NCBI RefSeq assembly: GCF_013307435.2
Contig: NZ_CP102845.1
Location: 2,781,001 to 2,845,000 of the forward strand
Direction: 5' to 3'
DNA: 64,000 nucleotides
Origin: Microvirga terrae
Lineage (GTDB): Bacteria; Pseudomonadota; Alphaproteobacteria; Rhizobiales; Beijerinckiaceae
Shown: positions 37,345 to 45,771 of the stretch, piece by piece
How the letters are laid out: each line of letters opens with the position of its first letter
Position numbering within the stretch: the first letter of the stretch is position 1
Notes under the pieces: generated by a model
Seen by the model: the letters and a program-made list of their open reading frames with translations, nothing else
What the model was told of the DNA's origin: nothing
The model's database searches: none
Translations under genes and position numbers: made by a program

Positions 37345-37768
37345 GCTTGTTCCTCCCGGATCCGCCTTCCTGTTCCGAAGCGGCTTCCATGTCGGCGAAT
37401 GTCTTCTTGACGATCTTGATGGCGTGGTTCGCCGCCGGCACGCCCGCATAGACGGCCACGTGCAGCAGCGCCTCCTTGATGTCTTCCTTGGTCGCGCCCG
37501 TGTTGCGCGTGGCGCGCACATGCATGGCGACCTCCTCGTCCTGGCCGAGCGCGGCCAGGAGCGCGATGGTCACGATGGAGCGCTCGCGCTTGGTGAAGCC
37601 GGGGCGCGACCACACCGACCCCCAGGCGCCTTCGGTGATGAAGGTCTGGAAATCAGCGTCGAACTCCGTCATCTGGGCGGTCGCCCGGTCCACGTGGGCG
37701 TCCCCGAGCACCTCGCGGCGCACCGCCATGCCGGCCTTGTAGCGTTCGCTTCGTTCCTGTTCAGACAA
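37337..37768 (-). CDS. pcaC: 4-carboxymuconolactone decarboxylase (PcaC), TTG start
   Basis: A 143-residue CMD-family protein ([54 protein letters not shown]) that removes CO2 from 4-carboxymuconolactone. No ATG or GTG fits the N-terminus. A TTG at 37768 ([14 protein letters not shown]) has a perfect AGGAGG six bases upstream and overlaps the pcaD stop by 8 bases, so I take it as the start. PcaC and PcaD are separate here, whereas some bacteria fuse them as PcaL. Confidence 0.92.
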   Translation of the reverse strand: MSEQERSERYKAGMAVRREVLGDAHVDRATAQMTEFDADFQTFITEGAWGSVWSRPGFTKRERSIVTIALLAALGQDEEVAMHVRATRNTGATKEDIKEALLHVAVYAGVPAANHAIKIVKKTFADMEAASEQEGGSGRNKHE

Positions 37769-38555
37769 GTCCCGCCTCCTCAAGATGCTGGCCGATGAGC
37801 CGCGACAGCACGGCCGGCTTCTCGACGCAGGGGATGTGCCCTGCCCCATCGATGAGCGCGAAGCGCGCGCCCGGAATGAGATCCGCCGTGCCCTTGACCA
37901 CGTCGGCCGGCGTCGACCCGTCCTGGTCGCCGGCGACGCAGAGCGTCGGCGCGGCGATCCGGCCCGCATCGGGCCGCAGGTCCGCGTCGCGGATCGCCGC
38001 GCAGGTGCCGGCATAGCCGTGATCGGGCGTACGCACCAGCATGTTGCGCCAGCCCACGACCTCGTCCGGACGCGTCTCGCGGAACAGCGGCGTGAACCAG
38101 CGCTGGAGCACGGCGTCGGCGATGGGCTCGATGCCGCCGTCCTCGACGGCCGCGATGCGCTCGGCCCAGCTTTCCGACGTGCCGATCTTCGCGGCCGTGC
38201 AGCAGAGCACGAGCGCCCGGACCCGCTCGGGAGCCCGCACGGCGATGCGCTGGCCGATCATGCCGCCCACGGAGAGGCCGACGACAGCGGCCCTGTCGAC
38301 CTTCAGTTGATCGAGCAGCGCCAGGAGATCGTCCGTATGATCGTCGATCGTATAGGGCGCGGGCGGCGCGTCCGAGAGCCCGTGCCCGCGCTTGTCGTAG
38401 AGGACGATCCGGTACCTATCCGCGAAGGCCGGCACGACGTCCTGCCAGATGCGGAGGTCGCTGCCGAGGGAATTGACGAAGACGAGCGCCGGCCCGTCAG
38501 CCTGCCCGAGCACCTGATGATGCAGAACGATTCCGTTGACGCGTGTGAATGCCAT
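37761..38555 (-). CDS. pcaD: 3-oxoadipate enol-lactonase (PcaD)
   Basis: A 264-residue alpha/beta hydrolase. Catalytic residues: Ser in VVGLSVGGMIG near 93, Asp in VAGDQDGSTP near 210, His in DGAGHIPCVEKP near 237. It hydrolyses the enol-lactone to beta-ketoadipate. Start at 38555 (MAFTRVNGI), with GAGG at 8-base spacing; the ATG four codons upstream has none. It follows livF by 8 bases, directly joining uptake and catabolic genes. Confidence 0.94.
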   Translation of the reverse strand: MAFTRVNGIVLHHQVLGQADGPALVFVNSLGSDLRIWQDVVPAFADRYRIVLYDKRGHGLSDAPPAPYTIDDHTDDLLALLDQLKVDRAAVVGLSVGGMIGQRIAVRAPERVRALVLCCTAAKIGTSESWAERIAAVEDGGIEPIADAVLQRWFTPLFRETRPDEVVGWRNMLVRTPDHGYAGTCAAIRDADLRPDAGRIAAPTLCVAGDQDGSTPADVVKGTADLIPGARFALIDGAGHIPCVEKPAVLSRLIGQHLEEAGLV

Positions 38556-38563
38556 GCCAAACC

Positions 38564-39280
38564 TCAATGCAACGAGCCGACGCCGATATAGTGCTCGACC
38601 AGGTTCTGGTCGGCGCGCAGAGCCTCGCTCGTCCCCTGCCAGGCGATGCGACCGCGCTCCAGGATCAGGACCGATTCGGCGAAATCCAGCGCGCTCTCCA
38701 GGCGCTGCTCGACGAGCAGGATCGTCATCTCGCCGCTGGAGGCAAGCCGCGTGAAGGCCGCCATGAGCTCCTCGCAGATCACCGGCGCCAGTCCTTCGAG
38801 CGGCTCGTCGAGGAGCAGGACGGACGGGCGGCCCAGGATGGTGCGTGCGGTCGAGAGCATCTGCTGCTCGCCGCCGGACAGCTGCCAGCCGAGATTGTTG
38901 CGCCGCTCGTGCAGGCGCGGGAACATGTCGTAGGCTTCCTGGATGACGCTGCGCGGCCGGTCCTTGACTCCGACGACCAGGTTCTCCTCCACGGTGAGCG
39001 AACGGAAGATGTCGCGGGTCTGCGGCACGAGGCCGATGCCCCGGCGCGCCCGCTCGGAGCTCTTGAGGGACGACACGTCGGCGCCGCCGATCAGGATCTC
39101 GCCGCCATAGCGGCGGTTCATGCCCATCAGGGTCGAAAGCAGCGTGGTCTTGCCCATGCCGTTGCGGCCGAGAATGGACAGGCGCGCCCCGGACGGCACG
39201 GAGAAGGACACGTCCTCCAGGACGATCGTCGGGCCGTAGCCCGCGCTCAATCGGCGGACCTCAAGCGATTCTGCGGGCAT
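38564..39280 (-). CDS. livF: Liv-type ABC importer ATPase LivF, pca operon
   Basis: A 238-residue ATPase: Walker A GRNGMGKTT, signature LSGGEQQ, Walker B VLLLDEPLEGLAPV. Of three close ATGs, the one at 39280 (MPAESLEVRR) has GGGGA at 9-base spacing and is preferred; it overlaps the livG end by 20 bases. Placed directly before pcaD, it argues that the importer carries protocatechuate or related benzoates in place of a PcaK permease, which is absent here. Confidence 0.92.
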   Translation of the reverse strand: MPAESLEVRRLSAGYGPTIVLEDVSFSVPSGARLSILGRNGMGKTTLLSTLMGMNRRYGGEILIGGADVSSLKSSERARRGIGLVPQTRDIFRSLTVEENLVVGVKDRPRSVIQEAYDMFPRLHERRNNLGWQLSGGEQQMLSTARTILGRPSVLLLDEPLEGLAPVICEELMAAFTRLASSGEMTILLVEQRLESALDFAESVLILERGRIAWQGTSEALRADQNLVEHYIGVGSLH

Positions 39281-40025
39281 GGGCATAGTTCCCCAGATAG
39301 GCTTCACGGACCCGGTCGTCGGCGGCGACCTCGGAGGGCAGGCCCTCGAAGATGATCTCGCCCGCCGCCAGCACGACCACGCGCTTGGCGAAGCGGAAGA
39401 CGAGATCCATGTCGTGCTCGATCATCAGCACGGCGAGGCTCGGCGGCAGGCGCTCCAGCGCCTGCTCGATCCTGGGCGTGTCGCTCGACGGAACGCCGGC
39501 GGCCGGCTCGTCGAGCAGCAGCACCTTCGGCCGCAGCGCCAGCGCGATGCCGATCTCCAGCAGACGCTGCTGGCCGTAGGCGATCTCGCCGACCCTGCGG
39601 CGCGCCACGTCGAGCAGGCCGAGCGTCGAGAGAATCCCCTCCACCTCGCCGGCCACCTCGGAATGGCCCGTGAAGCGGCTCAGGATGCGGCGCGCCTTGC
39701 CTTCGCGCTGGAGCACGGTGAGCGTCACGTGCTCTTCCGGGGTCAGCTCGGAGAAAAGGCGCGTCACCTGGAAGGTGCGCACCAATCCCTTGCGCACCCG
39801 CCGCACGGCCCCGAGGCCGGTAACGTCCTCACCGTTGAGAACCACGCGGCCGGCGCTCGGGGGGATCTGTCCCGTCACCAGGTTGACGAAGGTGGTCTTG
39901 CCGGCGCCGTTCGGCCCGATCAGGGCCAGCCGCTCGCCCGCGGGCATCGACAGCGAGATGTTGCGGCTGACCGCGAGGCCGCCGAAATTCTTGGTCAGGC
40001 CCTCGACGCGGAACAGGTCGCTCAT
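39261..40025 (-). CDS. livG: Liv-type ABC importer ATPase LivG, pca operon
   Basis: A 254-residue ATPase with Walker A GPNGAGKTT, the LivG segment RTFQVTRLFSELTPEEHV, signature IAYGQQR and Walker B VLLLDEPAAGVPS. It starts at the ATG at 40025, overlapping the livM stop by ATGA. The long frame beyond this in the same reading is a shadow of livM. One of the two ATPases energising LivHM. Confidence 0.92.
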   Translation of the reverse strand: MSDLFRVEGLTKNFGGLAVSRNISLSMPAGERLALIGPNGAGKTTFVNLVTGQIPPSAGRVVLNGEDVTGLGAVRRVRKGLVRTFQVTRLFSELTPEEHVTLTVLQREGKARRILSRFTGHSEVAGEVEGILSTLGLLDVARRRVGEIAYGQQRLLEIGIALALRPKVLLLDEPAAGVPSSDTPRIEQALERLPPSLAVLMIEHDMDLVFRFAKRVVVLAAGEIIFEGLPSEVAADDRVREAYLGNYAHARRIA

Positions 40026-41035
40026 GAGCGCCCTCCCTTGCTGCGCCGGGCCGATCCGGCGAGCGTTTCGAGCACGCCGCTCAGGCCGCCGGGCGCCGCG
40101 AGCACCACGGCGATGAGCAGCGCCCCCACCATGGTCATCCAGTGGAACGGATTGATGGCCGACACGATGTGCTCGAACCCCATGAAGATCACCGTTCCGA
40201 CGAGGGCGCCGTAGAGCGAGCCGAGACCGCCGAGCACCAGCATGACCAGTGCATTGGCGGAGAGTTCGAAGCTGACGCTGTCGAGGCCGACCACCTGGGT
40301 GGAGATCGCAGCCAGTGCCCCGCCCATGCCGGCCACCGCGCCCGAGATCACGAACATCTTCAGGAGCACCGGGAACACGAAGGACCCCATGGCGCGAATG
40401 CGGATCGGGTCCTGCTTGATGCCCCGGCACAGCATGCCGAAGGGCGACGACACGATGAATTTCAGCGCGACGAACACGACGACGAGCAGGGCAAGCCCGA
40501 AGAGATAGGCGGTCTGCCCCCAGAGGTCGAACTCGAACAGGCCGAAGAGCGGGCTCACCGTCAGGCCCGCGAGCCCGTCGCTGCCGCCGGTATAGGCCGA
40601 GGCCTTGTTGGCCGCCTCGTGAAAGAGCTGGACGATGGCGATGGACAGGACGAGCTGGGCGAGGCCATGGGCGCGCAGCATGATCGTGCCCATGAGAAGG
40701 CCCGCCACCGCTCCGGCGACCGACCCGATGACGATGAGGGTCAGGGGCTCGGTGACGCCGTTCACGCAGGCGATCCCCGCCGCGTAGGCGCCCGCGCCGA
40801 AGAGCGAGGCCTGTCCCAACGAGGCAACGCCGCAATAGCCCGTGATGAGGTCCAGCGAGAGGACGAGCAGCGCCACCGCGATGACCCGGGTCAGGAGCGC
40901 CAGGTTGTCGGGGAACAGCCAGTATCCCGCAAGGCCCGCCGCGATGATCAGGGCGAGGCCGATCGCGTCCCGCAGCCACCGGTTCCCGACGTCCGACGGC
41001 GATGCGACTCTCTGTGCTTGAGCGACGACCTGCAC
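40022..41035 (-). CDS. livM: Liv-type ABC importer permease LivM, pca operon
   Basis: A 337-residue membrane protein with about eight to ten hydrophobic segments and the motif GYCGVASLGQASLFGAGAYAAG. It begins with GTG at 41035, one base past the livH stop. The C-terminal tail is short and basic (GSARRSKGGRS). It is not a close copy of the permease at 12160, so the two importers are not recent duplicates. Confidence 0.9.
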   Translation of the reverse strand: MQVVAQAQRVASPSDVGNRWLRDAIGLALIIAAGLAGYWLFPDNLALLTRVIAVALLVLSLDLITGYCGVASLGQASLFGAGAYAAGIACVNGVTEPLTLIVIGSVAGAVAGLLMGTIMLRAHGLAQLVLSIAIVQLFHEAANKASAYTGGSDGLAGLTVSPLFGLFEFDLWGQTAYLFGLALLVVVFVALKFIVSSPFGMLCRGIKQDPIRIRAMGSFVFPVLLKMFVISGAVAGMGGALAAISTQVVGLDSVSFELSANALVMLVLGGLGSLYGALVGTVIFMGFEHIVSAINPFHWMTMVGALLIAVVLAAPGGLSGVLETLAGSARRSKGGRS

Positions 41036-41036
41036 G

Positions 41037-41900
41037 TTACTGGGCCCTTCCGAAGAAGCCGCGCGGGAACACGCACACGATGGCGATCACGGCGGCATAG
41101 AAGAAGAAGTTGCCGAACTCGGGCATGAGGTAGCGCCCGGTCGTGTCGACCGCACCGAGCAGAAGGCAGGCGGCAACCGCGCCGGGGATCGACCCGGCTC
41201 CGCCGACGGACACGACGACGAGGAACGTCACCATGTAGCGAAGGGCGTAGTAGGGCTCGATGGGCAGGAACTCGGCCCCGACGACGCCGCCCAAGGCCGC
41301 AAGCCCGATGGCGATGGCGAAGCTGACGGCGTAGACCACCTGCGTGCGCACGCCCAGCGCGTCGGCCATGGCGGCGTTGTCGACGGTGGCCCGCAGCTTG
41401 ATGCCGAAATCGGTCTTCTCGATCAGGTACCAGAGCCCGCCGGCCACGACGATTCCGCAGGCCATCACGAAGAGGCGGTGCGCGGCGATCGTCTTGAAGC
41501 CGACATCCACCGGCTGGCTCAGGCTGCCGGGGAGCGGGATCGTCTTCAGGGTCGGGCCGAAGAAGTAGTTGGTGATGCCGATGATGCAGAACGTGATGCC
41601 GATGGTCATCAGCACCTGGGTCAGCTCGGGCCGGCCGTAGATCCGGCGGTAGAGCAGGCGCTCCAGGGGAATGGAGATCACGACCGTGCCGATGATCGCC
41701 AGGAAGATCGCGACCGCGTAGCCGAGTCCGAGATCGCGCGCCGCGTAGGAGGCGATGTATCCTGCGATCATCGCGAAGGCGCCATGCGCCAGGTTCACCA
41801 CCCGCATCAGCCCCATCGTGAGCGACAGGCCGATGCAGATGATGAAGAGGGCCATGCCGTAGGCAAAGGCGTCGATCGCGATGCTGAGGACGGTCTGCAT
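41037..41900 (-). CDS. livH: Liv-type ABC importer permease LivH, pca operon
   Basis: A 287-residue permease (MGLMRVVNLAHGAFAMIAGYI). Start at 41900 (MQTVLSIAIDAF) with GGGA before it, rather than an ATG 54 bases upstream that has no ribosome site. It lies 84 bases after the binding-protein gene, with a strong hairpin between, and pairs with LivM. Confidence 0.9.
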   Translation of the reverse strand: MQTVLSIAIDAFAYGMALFIICIGLSLTMGLMRVVNLAHGAFAMIAGYIASYAARDLGLGYAVAIFLAIIGTVVISIPLERLLYRRIYGRPELTQVLMTIGITFCIIGITNYFFGPTLKTIPLPGSLSQPVDVGFKTIAAHRLFVMACGIVVAGGLWYLIEKTDFGIKLRATVDNAAMADALGVRTQVVYAVSFAIAIGLAALGGVVGAEFLPIEPYYALRYMVTFLVVVSVGGAGSIPGAVAACLLLGAVDTTGRYLMPEFGNFFFYAAVIAIVCVFPRGFFGRAQ

Positions 41901-41935
41901 GGAGAATCCCGGACGCGCGGCTGATCGGTTGAGCG

Positions 41936-41965
41936 GAAGACGCGGCGTCACCACGCCGCGTCTTC
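41936..41965 (-). terminator. Strong hairpin between binding-protein gene and livH, pca operon
   Basis: A perfect 13-bp stem, GAAGACGCGGCGT (41936-41948) and ACGCCGCGTCTTC (41953-41965), with a 4-base loop and no T tract after it. It occupies the same place as the hairpin at 14094-14121 in the other Liv operon and may raise binding-protein output over the membrane genes by partial termination or message stabilisation. Confidence 0.65.
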
Positions 41966-41984
41966 GAGAGTGCAGGCCGCCCGC

Positions 41985-43160
41985 TTACTGGGTGGCGAGG
42001 CCAGGATCCTTCTGGTTCGGGAAGGTCTGGATTTCCTTGTTGGTGGTCTTGCCGTCCGGACCCTTCACGACCTCGCGGAGATAGATGTTCTCCGTGATGT
42101 GCCGGGTCTCGGCGTCGATGCTCACGGGACCACGGGGGCTCGTCCAGGCCAGGCCCTTCACCGCGTCCACGGCCTTCTGGGCATCCTGCTTGCCGTCCGT
42201 CGCCTCGATCATCTTGTAGATCACGTGCATGCCGTCATAGGCGCCGACCGACGGGAAGGAGAGCTGGTCGGCTCCGCCGACGGCCTTGGTGGCGGCCTCG
42301 ACGAACTTCTTGTTCTCGGGGCTGTCGTGCGAGACCGCGTAATGGAACGTGGTGAGCAGGCCCACGGCGCCGTCGCCCAGCGCGGGAAGATCCGATTCCT
42401 GCGTGAGATCGCCCGGTGCGAAGAACTTGATCCCGGCCTGCTTCAGGCCGGTCTCGTTGTAGGCCTTCACGAATCCCAGGGTCGTGGGGCCGGACGGCAG
42501 GAAGGCGAAGACCGCCTCGGCGCCGGAATCGCGCACGCGCTGCATGATCGGGCTGAAATCGGTGGTGTTGAGCGGCATCCTGATGGCTTCCACCACCTGG
42601 CCGCCGGCGGCCTCGAACGCCTTCTTGAAGGCCGCTTCCGCATCGACGCCCGGGCCGTAATCGCTCACCGCCGAGATCACCTTCTTGACGCCGCGCTCGG
42701 TGGCGATCTTGCCCAGGGGCGAGGTCGTCTGCGCGGTCGTGAAGGAGGTGCGCACCACCAGGGGCGACTGGGTCATGATCGCCGAGGTGGCGGCGTTGAA
42801 GATCACGAGCGGCGTGTTCGCCTGCTTGAGCAGGGGCGTGATCGCCATGGCGTCCGGCGTGAAGTACACGCCGCCGAGATATTGCACCTTCTCCTTCACC
42901 ACCAGTTCCTGCGCCAGGGCGCGGGACTGGGCGGGATTGGCCGCCGGGAGATCGCGGTAGATCACCTCGATGTCATGGCCCTTCACGGACTTGCCGTTGA
43001 GCGCCATGTAGGCCTCGACGCCGGCCTGGAAGTTCTTTCCCTGGAGCGCGAAGGGCCCCGAGAACGGCCCGATGATGCCGACCTTGATCGTGTCGGCCAT
43101 GGCCGAACCCGCCAGCAGAGCCCCGATGGCGGCTCCGAGAATTGCGTTGGAAACCTTCAT
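41985..43160 (-). CDS. Liv-type periplasmic binding protein, pca operon
   Basis: A 391-residue type I binding protein with a signal peptide (MKVSNAILGAAIGALLAGSAMA, cleavage near 22) and opening TIKVGIIGPFSGPFALQGK. GGAGG stands 6 bases before the ATG. First gene of a minus-strand run of 13 genes reaching pcaB with gaps or overlaps of a few bases, so it is the receptor for the importer serving the beta-ketoadipate pathway. It shares the C-terminal WTSPRGPVSID with the other two binding proteins of the window, but is otherwise diverged. Cargo (protocatechuate or hydroxybenzoate) is inferred. Confidence 0.92.
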   Translation of the reverse strand: MKVSNAILGAAIGALLAGSAMADTIKVGIIGPFSGPFALQGKNFQAGVEAYMALNGKSVKGHDIEVIYRDLPAANPAQSRALAQELVVKEKVQYLGGVYFTPDAMAITPLLKQANTPLVIFNAATSAIMTQSPLVVRTSFTTAQTTSPLGKIATERGVKKVISAVSDYGPGVDAEAAFKKAFEAAGGQVVEAIRMPLNTTDFSPIMQRVRDSGAEAVFAFLPSGPTTLGFVKAYNETGLKQAGIKFFAPGDLTQESDLPALGDGAVGLLTTFHYAVSHDSPENKKFVEAATKAVGGADQLSFPSVGAYDGMHVIYKMIEATDGKQDAQKAVDAVKGLAWTSPRGPVSIDAETRHITENIYLREVVKGPDGKTTNKEIQTFPNQKDPGLATQ

Positions 43161-43234
43161 TCCGTTCCTCCCTCTAGGCGCCCCGATCTCGTTATCCAGG
43201 ATCGCGGTCTTCTCATCCTATCGTCTAGCCCTTT

Positions 43235-43249
43235 GTGCGCATCGCGAAC
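43235..43249 (-). promoter_or_regulatory. PcaR-like operator in the liv-pca / iclR divergent region
   Basis: Read on the minus strand the sequence is GTTCGCGATGCGCAC. It has the form GTTCG-N5-CGCAC, the outer halves of the 15-base PcaR site described for Pseudomonas putida (GTTCGATAATCGCAC, from memory). A further CGCACA at 43264 may be part of a second site. It lies 75 bases before the binding-protein ATG, facing an IclR-type regulator gene. Confidence 0.5.
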
Positions 43250-43335
43250 ATTGAAAGCTATATCGCACATGTAGTACGGTTTGGCATGGGGGTGTCAAGG
43301 CTACCAAAGTTCACCATACCCCTCCGGAGCGGGCG

Positions 43336-44115
43336 ATGCAGGGTGCAAATATCGAGGATCAGGGCAGCGACCGGGATTTCGTCGCGAGTCTCGAAAAGGG
43401 CCTCCTCGTCATCGAGGCCTTCGATGCCAGCCGGCCCCGCCTGACCCTGTCCGACGTTTCCAAGCTGACCGGCATCACCCGGGCGGCGGCCCGGCGCTAC
43501 CTGCTCACGCTGACCCGGCTGAACTACGCGAGCTTCGACGGGCGCTACTTTTCCCTAAGCCCCCGGATCCTGCGGCTGGGCTACGCCTATCTCTCGTCCG
43601 CGTCGCTCTCGACCCGGGTACAGCCCTTTCTCGAGCAGATCTCGGAGGCGACGGGCGAATCCAGTTCCGCCGCGATCCTCGACGGCGACGACATCGTCTA
43701 CATCGCCCGTTCGGCGACGCGCCGGATCATGTCCATCGGCCTGGGGGTCGGCAGCCGTCTCCCGGCCTATTGCACTTCCCTGGGCCGGGCGATCCTGGCC
43801 TACCAGCCCGAGGAGGCGATCGACGCCTATCTCGGGCGCGTCCGCCTGGAGGCGAGGACGCCGAAGACCGTGACGGACAAGGCGGAATTCCGTGCAGTCC
43901 TCCAAGCCACGCGCGGCCAGGGCTATGCCATCGTGAACGAGGAGCTCGAATTCGGCCTGCGCTCCATCGCCGTGCCGGTGGTCCAGAAGAACGGCCAGGT
44001 GACGATTGCGCTCAATCTTAGCGCGCAGGCCGGGCGCGTCTCGGCGGACGAGATGCGCGAGCGCTTCCTGCCGTCGCTGAGCGCGGCGAGCGAGTCGCTG
44101 CGCTACCTGCTTTAG
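43336..44115 (+). CDS. pcaR: IclR-family regulator (PcaR/PcaU/PobR type)
   Basis: A 259-residue IclR-type regulator: N-terminal winged helix (LEKGLLVIEAFDASRPRLTLSDVSKLTGITRAAARRYLLTL) and a C-terminal GAF-like effector domain (SIGLGVGSRLPAYCTSLGRAILA). FASLEKGL-type starts and the RAAARRYL recognition helix are features of the PcaR/PcaU/PobR branch. It is divergent from the liv-pca operon, with a PcaR-like site between them. Beta-ketoadipate or protocatechuate is the likely effector. GGAG precedes the ATG. Confidence 0.88.
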   Translation: MQGANIEDQGSDRDFVASLEKGLLVIEAFDASRPRLTLSDVSKLTGITRAAARRYLLTLTRLNYASFDGRYFSLSPRILRLGYAYLSSASLSTRVQPFLEQISEATGESSSAAILDGDDIVYIARSATRRIMSIGLGVGSRLPAYCTSLGRAILAYQPEEAIDAYLGRVRLEARTPKTVTDKAEFRAVLQATRGQGYAIVNEELEFGLRSIAVPVVQKNGQVTIALNLSAQAGRVSADEMRERFLPSLSAASESLRYLL

Positions 44116-44284
44116 CGCATCGGACGTGAGACGTGGAATTGCGCTTTCGGGTTCGAAACAATGCTTCTTTTCCCGTGATGGCACCGTGCGGAGAAACAGG
44201 CCCGGCTCGTGGCTCGTCACATGGACCTCGGACGCTCGCCAAACGTTGTCATCACATAGTTTATTTATAGAACTGGTGATCGTG

Positions 44285-44422
44285 ATGAGCGGTGACGATT
44301 CAAGAATTCATGCAAAAATCACGGATGCCGAGAATGAAATCGACCGCCTGGAAAAGATCGTAACGACGGTCATCTTCGTGACGCTCCCGATCGCCATAGC
44401 CACCTATTCGACTATTTTGTAA
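44285..44422 (+). CDS. Putative 45-residue membrane protein
   Basis: A short ORF: a charged, heptad-like helix (ITDAENEIDRLEKIV) followed by one hydrophobic segment (TTVIFVTLPIAIATYSTIL) that reaches the C-terminus. This would give a tail-anchored protein with its N-terminal helix in the cytoplasm. The ribosome site is weak and the surrounding DNA is unusually AT-rich for the window. No family recognised; coding status uncertain. Confidence 0.4.
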   Translation: MSGDDSRIHAKITDAENEIDRLEKIVTTVIFVTLPIAIATYSTIL

Positions 44423-44570
44423 ACCGAGCTCTTGGCTTGAGGCTGCGACAGGTGCGCAATGTGCGTCATCGTTGCGCCTCCGATGATATTTTTTCCCTGT
44501 TTGATGGAATAATCCGCCTGCCACTTCCGTTCAGTCCTCATGCCACCGTGCAATTCAGGCAGGAGAGGTC

Positions 44571-44729
44571 ATGGATCGTGTTCGAAGCGTAGAGGAATCG
44601 CAAGGTGTCGGCTCACGCCCATCAGGCGCGGAAGCGAAACCGTCTCTCACCCGAGCCGCGATACTTTTTGCTGCGTCTTTCGGTTGCCTGATCGGATCAA
44701 GTCTTCTGCTGGCCAGCATCGGGCAGTAA
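44571..44729 (+). CDS. Putative 52-residue single-pass membrane protein
   Basis: The ATG is preceded by AGGAGAGGTC, one of the better ribosome sites in this stretch. The product has a polar 28-residue N-terminus and one membrane segment (AAILFAASFGCLIGSSLLLASIG) at the very end. It precedes the CorA-type gene by 36 bases in the same direction, so the two may be co-transcribed. Family not recognised; function unknown. Confidence 0.5.
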   Translation: MDRVRSVEESQGVGSRPSGAEAKPSLTRAAILFAASFGCLIGSSLLLASIGQ

Positions 44730-44765
44730 ACGCGACCTCAATCTGGCAGAATCAATCCAGGGAAA

Positions 44766-45755
44766 ATGATCCAGGCCTTTCTCTATAATGCAGATGGACA
44801 TGACCGAGAGGTCGATCTCGATGAGCAATGCCTGGCGGGCCTCGACGAACGAACGCTCCTGTGGGTCGACGTCAGCGGCCGCAATCGCGATGAGGTGGAG
44901 CATCTCGCCGGTCTCTTCAGCCTGGACCGCGGTTCTGTCAGGGAACTGCTCAATCCTCAAGAGGCGCCGTATCTGGACAACTACGGCGAGTACTTCCAGT
45001 TCGACGTTATCGGCCTCTCGCGCGGAGAGAACGGCAACGGGGATCGGGCCCTAACCAAGTGGCGTCCCGTCCACTTGGACTTTCTCATTGGCCCGCGGTG
45101 GATCATTACCGTGCATGATGGCGAATTGCCGTTCCTTCAGGCTTTCCGCGACCAGGGCAAGGGTGAGACGGTGATCGGGGCTCTGAGCCCACCGGCGCTC
45201 GCGGCATCCCTGCTGGACTGGCATTTGAGCGCCTATTTCGAGGCCGTCAGCGAACTCGAGGAGTTTCTGGACCGGATCGACGAGGCGATGCTGGCGCACT
45301 CGGCCCGGCGCAGCCTGCTCGCAGGCGTGGTCGGGATGCGGCGCAAGGTGTCCGAACTTCGCCACTTCCTGAATCAGCAACGCCCTGTCTTCTACGGGCT
45401 CTCACGTCCGGACTTCGCTCAAATCTTCGAGTCCGAGGCGGCTGCGCATTATCAATCCCTGGAACGACGGTTCGAGCGTGCCGTGGATGCCGTCGACCAC
45501 GCCCGCGAACTGGTGAACGGCTCGTTTGAGTTATTTACGACCCGTACGGCAGAAGCGACGAATGACCTTGTCCGCAGGCTGACTTTCGTCACCGTGATGT
45601 TGGGCGTGATCGGGGCGGTGGCGGGCGTGTTCGGCATGAATTTCGAGACGCCCTACACACAAACTGGCGTCATCGGCTTCTGGGTTGTTATCTCCGCCTT
45701 GGGTACCTTCATCGGCATCGCGGCCGGTGTGGCCCGTCGCAGAGGTTGGATCTGA
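44766..45755 (+). CDS. CorA/ZntB-family divalent metal transporter
   Basis: A 329-residue 2-TM-GxN protein: a large cytoplasmic domain with long helices, then two C-terminal membrane helices joined by the family motif GMNFETP (near residue 287). The last helix ends in RRRGWI. The GMN motif is diagnostic of CorA and ZntB channels for Mg2+, Co2+, Ni2+ or Zn2+. The usual CorA extension YGMNF/MPE is altered (FETP), so Zn or other metal export in the ZntB manner is possible. AGGGA precedes the ATG. It stands between the catabolic and respiratory blocks, converging on the cleavage-enzyme gene. Confidence 0.9.
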   Translation: MIQAFLYNADGHDREVDLDEQCLAGLDERTLLWVDVSGRNRDEVEHLAGLFSLDRGSVRELLNPQEAPYLDNYGEYFQFDVIGLSRGENGNGDRALTKWRPVHLDFLIGPRWIITVHDGELPFLQAFRDQGKGETVIGALSPPALAASLLDWHLSAYFEAVSELEEFLDRIDEAMLAHSARRSLLAGVVGMRRKVSELRHFLNQQRPVFYGLSRPDFAQIFESEAAAHYQSLERRFERAVDAVDHARELVNGSFELFTTRTAEATNDLVRRLTFVTVMLGVIGAVAGVFGMNFETPYTQTGVIGFWVVISALGTFIGIAAGVARRRGWI

Positions 45756-45771
45756 GAGCGATACACCCGCT

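Noticed and set aside
39261..40979. 572-codon frame ending in LivG
   Set aside because: The N-terminal part is an out-of-frame shadow of livM; LivG starts at 40025.
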